Positions 1-12,761 of a DNA stretch of 64,000 nt are shown here, one piece after another. The notes beneath the pieces were generated by a model that had not been told where the DNA came from, made no database searches, and saw nothing but the letters and a program-made list of their open reading frames with translations. Where the stretch lies: positions 1 to 64,000 of the forward strand of contig CAMPDV010002094.1 in the NCBI GenBank assembly GCA_946699065.1, read 5' to 3'. Every line of letters begins with the position of its first letter. Position 1 is the first letter of the stretch. A program made the position numbers and the translations under genes. The stretch comes from Loxodes magnus. Lineage: Eukaryota > Ciliophora > Karyorelictea > Loxodida > Loxodidae.

Positions 1-80
1 ACTGAAATACTATCTTCTCTTCTTACTTTACTTCTTCACTTTTCTAAATACTTATTATTTCTCAAAGTATACTCTTTAAA
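1..80 (+). repeat. Representative satellite monomer (80 bp)
   Basis: The first full monomer defines the register used here: position 1 is the A of ACTGAAA, and the next copy starts at 81. Segments in order are: a head ACTGAAATAC (usual alternative ACTGAAATTC); a pyrimidine tract at 12-24; a near-invariant box at 22-43; TAAATACTTATTA at 45-57; CTCAAAG at 61-67; and a tail ATACTCTTTAAA or ATACTCCTTAAA. The tetranucleotide ACTT occurs five times, at 25, 30, 38, 50 and 57, which hints at an origin from shorter degenerate repeats. The 79-bp forms arise mainly from a one-T shorter tail (ATATTCTTAAA) or a shorter head (ACTAAATTC). Confidence 0.93.
22..43 (+). repeat. First copy of the near-invariant 22-bp box
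   Basis: Monomer positions 22-43, containing TTACTTTACTTCTTCACTT, are identical in almost all of the roughly 800 copies. The exceptions I noticed are: G at 11435; G at 13364 and 18318; AG at 35391-35392; T at 52472; and four copies with an ACAC change at the right edge (48171, 54406, 55845, 60001). Flanking positions vary freely between a few states. A conserved window of this size inside a variable satellite can be a protein-binding site, as with the CENP-B box in primate alpha satellite. There is no sequence similarity to that box, and the role here is only inferred. Confidence 0.6.
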
Positions 81-960
81 ACTGAAATACTATCTTCTTT
101 TCTTACTTTACTTCTTCACTTTTCTAAATACTTATTACTTCTCAAAGCTTACTCTTAAAAAATGAAACTCCATCTCTTTTCTTACTTTACTTCTTCACTT
201 TTCTAAATACTTATTACTTCTCAAAGCATACTCTTTAAAACTGAAATTCTATCTTCTTTTCTTACTTTACTTCTTCACTTTTCTAAATACTTATTACTTC
301 TCAAAGCATACTCTTAAAACTGAAATTCCATCTTCTTTTCTTACTTTACTTCTTCACTTTTCTAAATACTTATTATTTCTCAAAGCATACTCTTTAAAAC
401 TAAATTCTATCTTCTTTTCTTACTTTACTTCTTCACTTTTCTAAATACTTATTACTTCTCAAAGCATACTCCTTAAAACTGAAATTCTATCTTCTTTTCT
501 TACTTTACTTCTTCACTTTTCTAAATACTTATTACTTCTCAAAGCATACTCCTTAAAACTGAAATTCTATCTTCCTTTCTTACTTTACTTCTTCACTTTT
601 CTAAATACTTATTATTTCTCAAAGTATACTCTTTAAAACTAAATTCTATCTTCTCTTCTTACTTTACTTCTTCACTTTTCTAAATACTTATTACTTCTCA
701 AAGCATACTCCTTAAAACTGAAATTCTATCTTCTTTTCTTACTTTACTTCTTCACTTTTCTAAATACTTATTATTTCTCAAAGCATACTCTTTAAAACTG
801 AAATTCTATCTTCTTTTCTTACTTTACTTCTTCACTTTTCTAAATACTTATTACTTCTCAAAGCATACTCCTTAAAACTGAAATACTATCTTCTTTTCTT
901 ACTTTACTTCTTCACTTTTCTAAATACTTATTACTTCTCAAAGCATACTCCTTAAAACTG

Positions 961-2700
961 AAATTCTATCTTCCTTTCTTACTTTACTTCTTCACTTTTC
1001 TAAATACTTATTACTTCTCAAAGCATACTCCTTAAAACTGAAATTCCATCTTATCTTCTTACTTTACTTCTTCACTTTTCTAAATACTTATTACTTCTCA
1101 AAGCATACTCTTTAAAACTGAAATACCATCTTCTCTTCTTACTTTACTTCTTCACTTTTCTAAATACTTATTATTTCTCAAAGTATACTCTTTAAAACTG
1201 AAATTCTATCTTCCTTTCTTACTTTACTTCTTCACTTTTCTAAATACTTATTATTTCTCAAAGCATACTCTTTAAAACTGAAATACCATCTTCTCTTCTT
1301 ACTTTACTTCTTCACTTTTCTAAATACTTATTATTTCTCAAAGTATACTCTTTAAAACTGAAATTCTATCTTCCTTTCTTACTTTACTTCTTCACTTTTC
1401 TAAATACTTATTATTTCTCAAAGTATACTCTTTAAAACTGAAATTCTATCTTCCTTTCTTACTTTACTTCTTCACTTTTCTAAATACTTATTATTTCTCA
1501 AAGCATACTCCTTAAAACTGAAATTCTATCTTCCTTTCTTACTTTACTTCTTCACTTTTCTAAATACTTATTACTTCTCAAAGCATACTCCTTAAAACTG
1601 AAATTCCATCTTATCTTCTTACTTTACTTCTTCACTTTTCTAAATACTTATTACTTCTCAAAGCATACTCTTTAAAACTGAAATACCATCTTCTTTTCTT
1701 ACTTTACTTCTTCACTTTTCTAAATATTTATTACTTCTCAAAGCATATTCTTAAAACTGAAATTCTATCTTCTTTTCTTACTTTACTTCTTCACTTTTCT
1801 AAATACTTATTACTTCTCAAAGCATACTCTTTAAAACTGAAATTCTATCTTCCTTTCTTACTTTACTTCTTCACTTTTCTAAATACTTATTACTTCTCAA
1901 AGCATACTCCTTAAAACTGAAATACTATCTTCTTTTCTTACTTTACTTCTTCACTTTTCTAAATACTTATTACTTCTCAAAGCATACTCCTTAAAACTGA
2001 AATTCTATCTTCTTTTCTTACTTTACTTCTTCACTTTTCTAAATACTTATTACTTCTCAAAGCATACTCTTTAAAACTGAAATTCTATCTTCCTTTCTTA
2101 CTTTACTTCTTCACTTTTCTAAATACTTATTATTTCTCAAAGCATACTCCTTAAAACTGAAATTCTATCTTCCTTTCTTACTTTACTTCTTCACTTTTCT
2201 AAATACTTATTACTTCTCAAAGCATACTCCTTAAAACTGAAATTCCATCTTATCTTCTTACTTTACTTCTTCACTTTTCTAAATACTTATTACTTCTCAA
2301 AGCATACTCTTTAAAACTGAAATTCTATCTTCCTTTCTTACTTTACTTCTTCACTTTTCTTAATACTTATTATTTCTCAAAGCATACTCCTTAAAACTGA
2401 AATTCTATCTTCCTTTCTTACTTTACTTCTTCACTTTTCTAAATACTTATTATTTCTCAAAGCATACTCCTTAAAACTGAAATTCTATCTTCCTTTCTTA
2501 CTTTACTTCTTCACTTTTCTAAATACTTATTACTTCTCAAAGCATACTCCTTAAAACTGAAATTCCATCTTATCTTCTTACTTTACTTCTTCACTTTTCT
2601 AAATACTTATTACTTCTCAAAGCATACTCTTTAAAACTGAAATACCATCTTCTTTTCTTACTTTACTTCTTCACTTTTCAAAATACTTATTATTTCTCAA
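961..2700 (+). repeat. Local 7-8-monomer pattern
   Basis: The uncommon monomer type with head TTCCATCTTATC recurs with its neighbours at 1041, 1601, 2240 and 2560, at spacings of 560, 639 and 320 bp, which are 7, 8 and 4 monomers. In each case the preceding monomer is the TTCTATCTTCC type. The first, second and fourth copies are followed by a TACCATCTTC type. The order is kept imperfectly, so this is a weak higher-order pattern and not a clean one. Confidence 0.6.
1121..1440 (+). repeat. Dimer (160-bp) tandem duplication
   Basis: The pair of monomers at 1121-1280 is repeated at 1281-1440 with one visible difference, AGC versus AGT before ATACTC. The pair is a TACCATCTTCTC type followed by a TTCTATCTTCC type. 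Both carry the TTATTATTTC tail variant. This is a two-monomer expansion. Confidence 0.8.
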
Positions 2701-5040
2701 AGCATACTCCTTAAAACTGAAATTCTATCTTCCTTTCTTACTTTACTTCTTCACTTTTCTAAATACTTATTATTTCTCAAAGTATACTCTTTAAAACTGA
2801 AATACTATCTTCTCTTCTTACTTTACTTCTTCACTTTTCTAAATACTTATTACTTCTCAAAGCATACTCCTTAAAACTGAAATACTATCATCTTTTCTTA
2901 CTTTACTTCTTCACTTTTCAAAATACTTATTACTTGTCAAAGCATACTCCTTAAAACTGAAATTCTATCTTCTTTTCTTACTTTACTTCTTCACTTTTCT
3001 AAATACTTATTACTTCTCAAAGCATACTCTTTAAAACTGAAATTCTATCTTCCTTTCTTACTTTACTTCTTCACTTTTCTAAATACTTATTACTTCTCAA
3101 AGCATACTCCTTAAAACTGAAATTCTATCTTCCTTTCTTACTTTACTTCTTCACTTTTCTAAATACTTATTACTTCTCAAAGCATACTCCTTAAAACTGA
3201 AATTCTATCTTCCTTTCTTACTTTACTTCTTCACTTTTCAAAATACTTATTACTTCTCAAAGCATATTCTTAAAACTGAAATTCTATCTTCCTTTCTTAC
3301 TTTACTTCTTCACTTTTCAAAATACTTATTACTTGTCAAAGCATACTCCTTAAAACTGAAATACTATCTTCTTTTCTTACTTTACTTCTTCACTTTTCTA
3401 AATACTTATTACTTCTCAAAGCATACTCCTTAAAACTGAAATACTATCATCTTTTCTTACTTTACTTCTTCACTTTTCTAAATACTTATTACTTCTCAAA
3501 GCATACTCCTTAAAACTGAAATTCTATCTTCCTTTCTTACTTTACTTCTTCACTTTTCTAAATACTTATTACTTCTCAAAGCATACTCTTTAAAACTGAA
3601 ATACTATCTTCTTTTCTTACTTTACTTCTTCACTTTTCTAAATACTTATTACTTCTCAAAGCATACTCCTTAAAACTGAAATACTATCTTCTTTTCTTAC
3701 TTTACTTCTTCACTTTTCTAAATACTTATTACTTCTCAAAGCATACTCTTTAAAACTGAAATTCTATCTTCCTTTCTTACTTTACTTCTTCACTTTTCTT
3801 AATACTTATTATTTCTCAAAGCATACTCCTTAAAACTGAAATACTATCTTCTTTTCTTACTTTACTTCTTCACTTTTCTAAATACTTATTACTTCTCAAA
3901 GCATACTCTTTAAAACTGAAATACTATCTTCTTTTCTTACTTTACTTCTTCACTTTTCTAAATACTTATTACTTCTCAAAGCATACTCCTTAAAACTGAA
4001 ATTCCATCTTCTTTTCTTACTTTACTTCTTCACTTTTCTAAATACTTATTATTTCTCAAAGCATACTCCTTAAAACTGAAATTCTATCTCTTTTCTTACT
4101 TTACTTCTTCACTTTTCTAAATACTTATTACTTGTCAAAGCATATTCTTAAAACTGAAATTCTATCTTCTTTTCTTACTTTACTTCTTCACTTTTCTAAA
4201 TACTTATTACTTCTCAAAGCATACTCCTTAAAACTGAAATTCTATCTTCCTTTCTTACTTTACTTCTTCACTTTTCTAAATACTTATTACTTCTCAAAGC
4301 ATATTCTTAAAACTGAAATTCTATCTTCTTTTCTTACTTTACTTCTTCACTTTTCTAAATACTTATTACTTCTCAAAGCATACTCCTTAAAACTGAAATT
4401 CTATCTTCCTTTCTTACTTTACTTCTTCACTTTTCAAAATACTTATTACTTCTCAAAGCATACTCTCTAAAACTGAAATTCTATCTTCCTTTCTTACTTT
4501 ACTTCTTCACTTTTCTAAATACTTATTACTTCTCAAAGCATACTCCTTAAAACTGAAATTCTATCTTCCTTTCTTACTTTACTTCTTCACTTTTCTAAAT
4601 ACTTATTACTTCTCAAAGCATACTCCTTAAAACTGAAATTCCATCTTATCTTCTTACTTTACTTCTTCACTTTTCTAAATACTTATTATTTCTCAAAGCA
4701 TACTCCTTAAAACTGAAATACTATCTTCTTTTCTTACTTTACTTCTTCACTTTTCTAAATACTTATTACTTCTCAAAGCATACTCCTTAAAACTGAAATA
4801 CTATCTTATCTTCTTACTTTACTTCTTCACTTTTCAAAATACTTATTACTTCTCAAAGCATACTCTTTAAAACTGAAATTCTATCTTCCTTTCTTACTTT
4901 ACTTCTTCACTTTTCTAAATACTTATTATTTCTCAAAGTATACTCTTTAAAACTGAAATACTATCTTCTTTTCTTACTTTACTTCTTCACTTTTCTAAAT
5001 ACTTATTACTTCTCAAAGCATACTCCTTAAAACTGAAATA

Positions 5041-6325
5041 CTATCTTCTTTTCTTACTTTACTTCTTCACTTTTCAAAATACTTATTACTTGTCAAAGCA
5101 TACTCCTTAAAACTGAAATTCTATCTTCTTTTCTTACTTTACTTCTTCACTTTTCTAAATACTTATTACTTCTCAAAGCATACTCTTTAAAACTAAATTC
5201 TATCTTCTCTTCTTACTTTACTTCTTCACTTTTCTAAATACTTATTACTTCTCAAAGCATATTCTTAAAACTGAAATTCTATCTTCTTTTCTTACTTTAC
5301 TTCTTCACTTTTCTAAATACTTATTACTTCTCAAAGCATACTCTTTAAAACTGAAATTCTATCTTCCTTTCTTACTTTACTTCTTCACTTTTCTAAATAC
5401 TTATTACTTCTCAAAGCATACTCCTTAAAACTGAAATACTATCTTCCTTTCTTACTTTACTTCTTCACTTTTCTAAATACTTATTACTTCTCAAAGCATA
5501 CTCCTTAAAACTGAAATTCTATCTTCTTTTCTTACTTTACTTCTTCACTTTTCTAAATACTTATTACTTCTCAAAGCATACTCCTTAAAACTGAAATACT
5601 ATCTTCTTTTCTTACTTTACTTCTTCACTTTTCTAAATACTTATTACTTCTCAAAGCATACTCTTTAAAACTGAAATTCTATCTTCCTTTCTTACTTTAC
5701 TTCTTCACTTTTCTAAATACTTATTACTTCTCAAAGCATACTCCTTAAAACTGAAATTCCATCTTATCTTCTTACTTTACTTCTTCACTTTTCTAAATAC
5801 TTATTACTTCTCAAAGCATACTCCTTAAAACTGAAATTCTATCATCTTTTCTTACTTTACTTCTTCACTTTTCAAAATACTTATTACTTCTCAAAGCATA
5901 CTCCTTAAAACTGAAATTCTATCTTCTTTTCTTACTTTACTTCTTCACTTTTCTAAATACTTATTACTTCTCAAAGCATACTCTTTAAAACTGAAATACC
6001 ATCTTCTTTTCTTACTTTACTTCTTCACTTTTCTAAATATTTATTACTTCTCAAAGCATATTCTTAAAACTGAAATTCTATCTTCTTTTCTTACTTTACT
6101 TCTTCACTTTTCTAAATACTTATTACTTCTCAAAGCATACTCTTTAAAACTGAAATACCATCTTCTTTTCTTACTTTACTTCTTCACTTTTCAAAATACT
6201 TATTATTTCTCAAAGCATACTCCTTAAAACTGAAATTCTATCTTCCTTTCTTACTTTACTTCTTCACTTTTCAAAATACTTATTACTTCTCAAAGCATAC
6301 TCTCTAAAACTGAAATTCTATCTTC
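5041..6325 (+). repeat. Segmental duplication A1 (partner 10069-11273)
   Basis: A run of about 16 monomers recurs 5,028 bp downstream at its left end and 4,948 bp downstream at its right end, so the second copy is one monomer shorter. Rare shared landmarks are the ACTAAATTC head at 5192 and 10220, the TAAATATTTA variant at 6034 and 10982, and the tail TCTCTAAAAC at 6301 and 11249. Between the landmarks the order of monomer types is the same, apart from a swap of two or three types near the point of the length change. This suggests a duplication followed by a one-monomer loss and some conversion. Confidence 0.8.
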
Positions 6326-9300
6326 CTTTCTTACTTTACTTCTTCACTTTTCTAAATACTTATTATTTCTCAAAGTATATTCTTTAAAACTGAAATACTA
6401 TCTTCTCTTCTTACTTTACTTCTTCACTTTTCTAAATACTTATTACTTCTCAAAGCATACTCCTTAAAACTGAAATACTATCATCTTTTCTTACTTTACT
6501 TCTTCACTTTTCAAAATACTTATTACTTCTCAAAGCATACTCTTTAAAACTGAAATTCTATCTTCCTTTCTTACTTTACTTCTTCACTTTTCTAAATACT
6601 TATTACTTCTCAAAGCATACTCCTTAAAACTGAAATACTATCTTCTTTTCTTACTTTACTTCTTCACTTTTCTAAATACTTATTACTTCTTAAAGCATAC
6701 TCTTTAAAACTGAAATTCTATCTTCCTTTCTTACTTTACTTCTTCACTTTTCTTAATACTTATTATTTCTCAAAGCATACTCCTTAAAACTGAAATACTA
6801 TCATCTTTTCTTACTTTACTTCTTCACTTTTCAAAATACTTATTACTTCTCAAAGCATACTCCTTAAAACTGAAATACTATCATCTTTTCTTACTTTACT
6901 TCTTCACTTTTCTAAATACTTATTACTTCTCAAAGCATATTCTTAAAACTGAAATTTTATCTTCTTTTCTTACTTTACTTCTTCACTTTTCTAAATACTT
7001 ATTACTTCTCAAAGCATACTCTTTAAAACTGAAATACCATCTTCTTTTCTTACTTTACTTCTTCACTTTTCTAAATACTTATTACTTCTCAAAGCATATT
7101 CTTAAAACTGAAATTTTATCTTCTTTTCTTACTTTACTTCTTCACTTTTCAAAATACTTATTACTTCTCAAAGCATACTCTTAAAAAATGAAACTCCATC
7201 TCTTTTCTTACTTTACTTCTTCACTTTTCTAAATACTTATTATTTCTCAAAGCATACTACTTAAAAATGAAACTCCATATTCTTTTCTTACTTTACTTCT
7301 TCACTTTTCTAAATACTTATTACTTCTCAAAGCATACTCCTTAAAACTGAAATTCTATCTTCCTTTCTTACTTTACTTCTTCACTTTTCTAAATACTTAT
7401 TATTTCTCAAAGTATACTCTTTAAAACTAAATTCTATCTTCTCTTCTTACTTTACTTCTTCACTTTTCTAAATACTTATTACTTCTCAAAGCATACTCTT
7501 TAAAACTGAAATTCTACCTTCTTTTCTTACTTTACTTCTTCACTTTTCTAAATACTTATTATTTCTCAAAGCATACTCTTTAAAACTGAAATACTATCTT
7601 CTCTTCTTACTTTACTTCTTCACTTTTCTAAATACTTATTACTTCTCAAAGCATACTCCTTAAAACTGAAATACTATCATCTTTTCTTACTTTACTTCTT
7701 CACTTTTCAAAATACTTATTACTTCTCAAAGCATACTCCTTAAAACTGAAATTCCATATTCTTTTCTTACTTTACTTCTTCACTTTTCGAAATACTTATT
7801 ATTTCTCAAAGCATACTCCTTAAAACTGAAATACTATCTTCTTTTCTTACTTTACTTCTTCACTTTTCTAAATACTTATTACTTCTCAAAGCATACTCTT
7901 TAAAACTGAAATTCTATCTTCCTTTCTTACTTTACTTCTTCACTTTTCAAAATACTTATTACTTCTCAAAGCATACTCCTTAAAACTGAAATACTATCTT
8001 CTCTTCTTACTTTACTTCTTCACTTTTCTAAATACTTATTACTTCTCAAAGCATACTCCTTAAAAATGAAAATCAATCTTCTTTTCTTACTTTACTTCTT
8101 CACTTTTCAAAATACTTATTACTTGTCAAAGCATACTCCTTAAAACTGAAATTCTATCTTCTTTTCTTACTTTACTTCTTCACTTTTCTAAATACTTATT
8201 ACTTCTCAAAGCATACTCCTTAAAACTGAAATTCCATCTTATCTTCTTACTTTACTTCTTCACTTTTCTAAATACTTATTACTTCTCAAAGCATACTCTT
8301 TAAAACTGAAATACCATCATCTTTTCTTACTTTACTTCTTCACTTTTCAAAATACTTATTACTTCTCAAAGCATACTTCTTAAAACTGAAATTCTATCTT
8401 CTCTTCTTACTTTACTTCTTCACTTTTCTAAATACTTATTTTATCTCAAAGCATATTCTTAAAACTGAAATTCTATCTTCCTTTCTTACTTTACTTCTTC
8501 ACTTTTCAAAATACTTATTACTTCTCAAAGCATACTCCTTAAAACTGAAATTCTATCTTCTCTTCTTACTTTACTTCTTCACTTTTCTAAATACTTATTA
8601 CTTCTCAAAGCATACTCTTTAAAACTGAAATTCTATCTTCCTTTCTTACTTTACTTCTTCACTTTTCTAAATACTTATTACTTCTCAAAGCATACTCCTT
8701 AAAACTGAAATACTATCTTCTTTTCTTACTTTACTTCTTCACTTTTCTAAATACTTATTACTTCTCAAAGCATACTCCTTAAAACTGAAATTCTATCTTC
8801 TCTTCTTACTTTACTTCTTCACTTTTCAAAATACTTATTATTTCTCAAAGTATACTCTTTAAAACTGAAATTCTATCTTCTCTTCTTACTTTACTTCTTC
8901 ACTTTTCTAAATACTTATTACTTCTCAAAGCATACTCCTTAAAACTGAAATTCTATCTTCTTTTCTTACTTTACTTCTTCACTTTTCTAAATACTTATTA
9001 CTTCTCAAAGCATACTCTTTAAAACTGAAATTCTATCTTCTCTTCTTACTTTACTTCTTCACTTTTCAAAATACTTATTACTTCTCAAAGCATACTCCTT
9101 AAAACTGAAATTCTATCTTCTTTTCTTACTTTACTTCTTCACTTTTCTAAATACTTATTACTTCTCAAAGCTTACTCTTAAAAAATGAAACTCCATCTCT
9201 TTTCTTACTTTACTTCTTCACTTTTCTAAATACTTATTATTTCTCAAAGCATACTCCTTAAAACTGAAATTCTATCTTCTTTTCTTACTTTACTTCTTCA

Positions 9301-10068
9301 CTTTTCTAAATACTTATTACTTCTCAAAGCATACTCTTTAAAACTGAAATTCTATCTTCCTTTCTTACTTTACTTCTTCACTTTTCTAAATACTTATTAT
9401 TTCTCAAAGTATACTCTTTAAAACTGAAATACTATCTTCTTTTCTTACTTTACTTCTTCACTTTTCGAAATACTTATTACTTCTCAAAGCATACTCTTTA
9501 AAACTGAAATTCTATCTTCTCTTCTTACTTTACTTCTTCACTTTTCTAAATACTTATTACTTCTCAAAGCATACTCCTTAAAACTGAAATACTATCTTAT
9601 CTTCTTACTTTACTTCTTCACTTTTCTAAATACTTATTTTATCTCAAAGTATACTCTTTAAAACTGAAATTCTATCTTCTTTTCTTACTTTACTTCTTCA
9701 CTTTTCTAAATATTTATTACTTCTCAAAGCATATTCTTAAAACTGAAATTCTATCTTCTTTTCTTACTTTACTTCTTCACTTTTCTAAATACTTATTACT
9801 TCTCAAAGCTTACTCTTAAAAAATGAAACTCCATCTCTTTTCTTACTTTACTTCTTCACTTTTCTAAATACTTATTATTTCTCAAAGCATACTCCTTAAA
9901 ACTGAAATTCTATCTTCTATTCTTACTTTACTTCTTCACTTTTCTAAATACTTATTACTTCTCAAAGCTTACTCTTAAAAAATGAAACTCCATCTCTTTT
10001 CTTACTTTACTTCTTCACTTTTCTAAATACTTATTATTTCTCAAAGCATACTCCTTAAAACTGAAATT

Positions 10069-11273
10069 CTATCTTCTTTTCTTACTTTACTTCTTCACTT
10101 TTCAAAATACTTATTACTTGTCAAAGCATACTCCTTAAAACTGAAATTCTATCTTCTTTTCTTACTTTACTTCTTCACTTTTCTAAATACTTATTACTTC
10201 TCAAAGCATACTCTTTAAAACTAAATTCTATCTTCTCTTCTTACTTTACTTCTTCACTTTTCTAAATACTTATTACTTCTCAAAGCATATTCTTAAAACT
10301 GAAATTCTATCTTCTTTTCTTACTTTACTTCTTCACTTTTCTAAATACTTATTACTTCTCAAAGCATACTCTTTAAAACTGAAATTCTATCTTCCTTTCT
10401 TACTTTACTTCTTCACTTTTCAAAATACTTATTACTTCTCAAAGCATACTCCTTAAAACTGAAATACTATCTTCCTTTCTTACTTTACTTCTTCACTTTT
10501 CTAAATACTTATTACTTCTCAAAGCATACTCCTTAAAACTGAAATTCTATCTTCTTTTCTTACTTTACTTCTTCACTTTTCTAAATACTTATTACTTCTC
10601 AAAGCATACTCCTTAAAACTGAAATACTATCTTCTTTTCTTACTTTACTTCTTCACTTTTCTAAATACTTATTACTTCTCAAAGCATACTCTTTAAAACT
10701 GAAATACCATCTTCTTTTCTTACTTTACTTCTTCACTTTTCTAAATACTTATTACTTCTCAAAGCATACTCCTTAAAACTGAAATACTATCATCTTTTCT
10801 TACTTTACTTCTTCACTTTTCAAAATACTTATTACTTCTCAAAGCATACTCCTTAAAACTGAAATTCTATCTTCTTTTCTTACTTTACTTCTTCACTTTT
10901 CTAAATACTTATTACTTCTCAAAGCATACTCTTTAAAACTGAAATACCATCTTCTTTTCTTACTTTACTTCTTCACTTTTCTAAATATTTATTACTTCTC
11001 AAAGCATATTCTTAAAACTGAAATTCTATCTTCTTTTCTTACTTTACTTCTTCACTTTTCTAAATACTTATTACTTCTCAAAGCATACTCTTTAAAACTG
11101 AAATACCATCTTCTTTTCTTACTTTACTTCTTCACTTTTCAAAATACTTATTATTTCTCAAAGCATACTCCTTAAAACTGAAATTCTATCTTCCTTTCTT
11201 ACTTTACTTCTTCACTTTTCAAAATACTTATTACTTCTCAAAGCATACTCTCTAAAACTGAAATTCTATCTTC
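10069..11273 (+). repeat. Segmental duplication A2 (partner 5041-6325)
   Basis: Second copy of the 16-monomer block described at 5041. It is one monomer shorter. Differences include CAAAATAC for CTAAATAC near 10420 and a TACCATCTTC plus TACTATCATC pair where the first copy has TTCTATCTTCC and TTCCATCTTATC. Confidence 0.8.
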
Positions 11274-11355
11274 TTTTCTTACTTTACTTCTTCACTTTTC
11301 TAAATACTTATTACTTCTCAAAGCATACTCTTTAAAACTGAAATTCTATCTTCCT

Positions 11356-12018
11356 TTCTTACTTTACTTCTTCACTTTTCTAAATACTTATTACTTCTCA
11401 AAGCATATTCTTAAAACTGAAATTCTATCTTCTTGCCTTACTTTACTTCTTCACTTTTCTAAATACTTATTACTTCTCAAAGCATACTCTTTAAAACTGA
11501 AATTCTATCTTCCTTTCTTACTTTACTTCTTCACTTTTCAAAATACTTATTACTTCTCAAAGCATACTCCTTAAAACTGAAATTCTATCTTCTTTTCTTA
11601 CTTTACTTCTTCACTTTTCTAAATACTTATTACTTCTCAAAGCATACTCTTTAAAACTGAAATTCTATCTTCCTTTCTTACTTTACTTCTTCACTTTTCT
11701 AAATACTTATTACTTCTCAAAGCATACTCCTTAAAACTGAAATTCTATCTTCTCTTCTTACTTTACTTCTTCACTTTTCTAAATACTTATTACTTCTCAA
11801 AGCATACTCCTTAAAACTGAAATTCTATCTTCCTTTCTTACTTTACTTCTTCACTTTTCTAAATACTTATTACTTCTCAAAGCATATTCTTAAAACTGAA
11901 ATTCTATCTTCTTTTCTTACTTTACTTCTTCACTTTTCTAAATACTTATTACTTCTCTAAGCATACTCTTTAAAACTGAAATTCTATCTTCCTTTCTTAC
12001 TTTACTTCTTCACTTTTC
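11356..12018 (+). repeat. Segmental duplication B1 (partner 15272-15934)
   Basis: About eight monomers recur at a constant offset of 3,916 bp, which is 49 monomers. The block is framed by two ATATTCTTAAA tails, at 11404 and 11883 here and at 15320 and 15799 in the partner. Two private changes mark this copy: TCTTGCCTTA at 11431-11440 and CTCTAAG near 11955, both absent from the partner. They probably arose after the duplication. Confidence 0.8.
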
Positions 12019-12761
12019 AAAATACTTATTACTTCTCAAAGCATACTCTTTAAAACTGAAATTCTATCTTCTTTTCTTACTTTACTTCTTCACTTTTCTA
12101 AATACTTATTACTTCTCAAAGCATACTCCTTAAAAATGAAAATCCATCTTCTCTTCTTACTTTACTTCTTCACTTTTCTAAATACTTATTACTTCTCAAA
12201 GCATACTCTTTAAAACTGAAATTCTATCTTCTTTTCTTACTTTACTTCTTCACTTTTCTAAATACTTATTACTTCTCAAAGCATACTCTTTAAAACTGAA
12301 ATTCTATCTTCTTTTCTTACTTTACTTCTTCACTTTTCTAAATACTTATTACTTCTCAAAGCATACTCTTTAAAACTGAAATTCTATCTTCCTTTCTTAC
12401 TTTACTTCTTCACTTTTCTAAATACTTATTACTTCTCAAAGCATACTCCTTAAAACTGAAATTCTATCTTCTCTTCTTACTTTACTTCTTCACTTTTCTA
12501 AATACTTATTACTTCTCAAAGCATACTCTTTAAAACTGAAATACTATCATCTTTTCTTACTTTACTTCTTCACTTTTCTAAATACTTATTACTTCTCAAA
12601 GCATACTCCTTAAAACTGAAATTCTATCTTCTCTTCTTACTTTACTTCTTCACTTTTCTAAATACTTATTACTTCTCAAAGCATACTCTTTAAAACTGAA
12701 ATTCTATCTTCTTTTCTTACTTTACTTCTTCACTTTTCTAAATACTTATTACTTCTCAAAG

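Noticed and set aside
4132-4470. 112-codon open reading frame on the + strand
   Set aside because: It starts at TTG inside the CTTGTCAAAG variant and reads straight through satellite copies. Since 80 is 2 modulo 3, reading passes from frame 1 to frame 2, where TAA in the CCTTAA/CTTTAA tail stops it. A 79-bp monomer (ATTCTTAAA tail) lets it continue. Two such monomers explain the length. No codon bias or domain.
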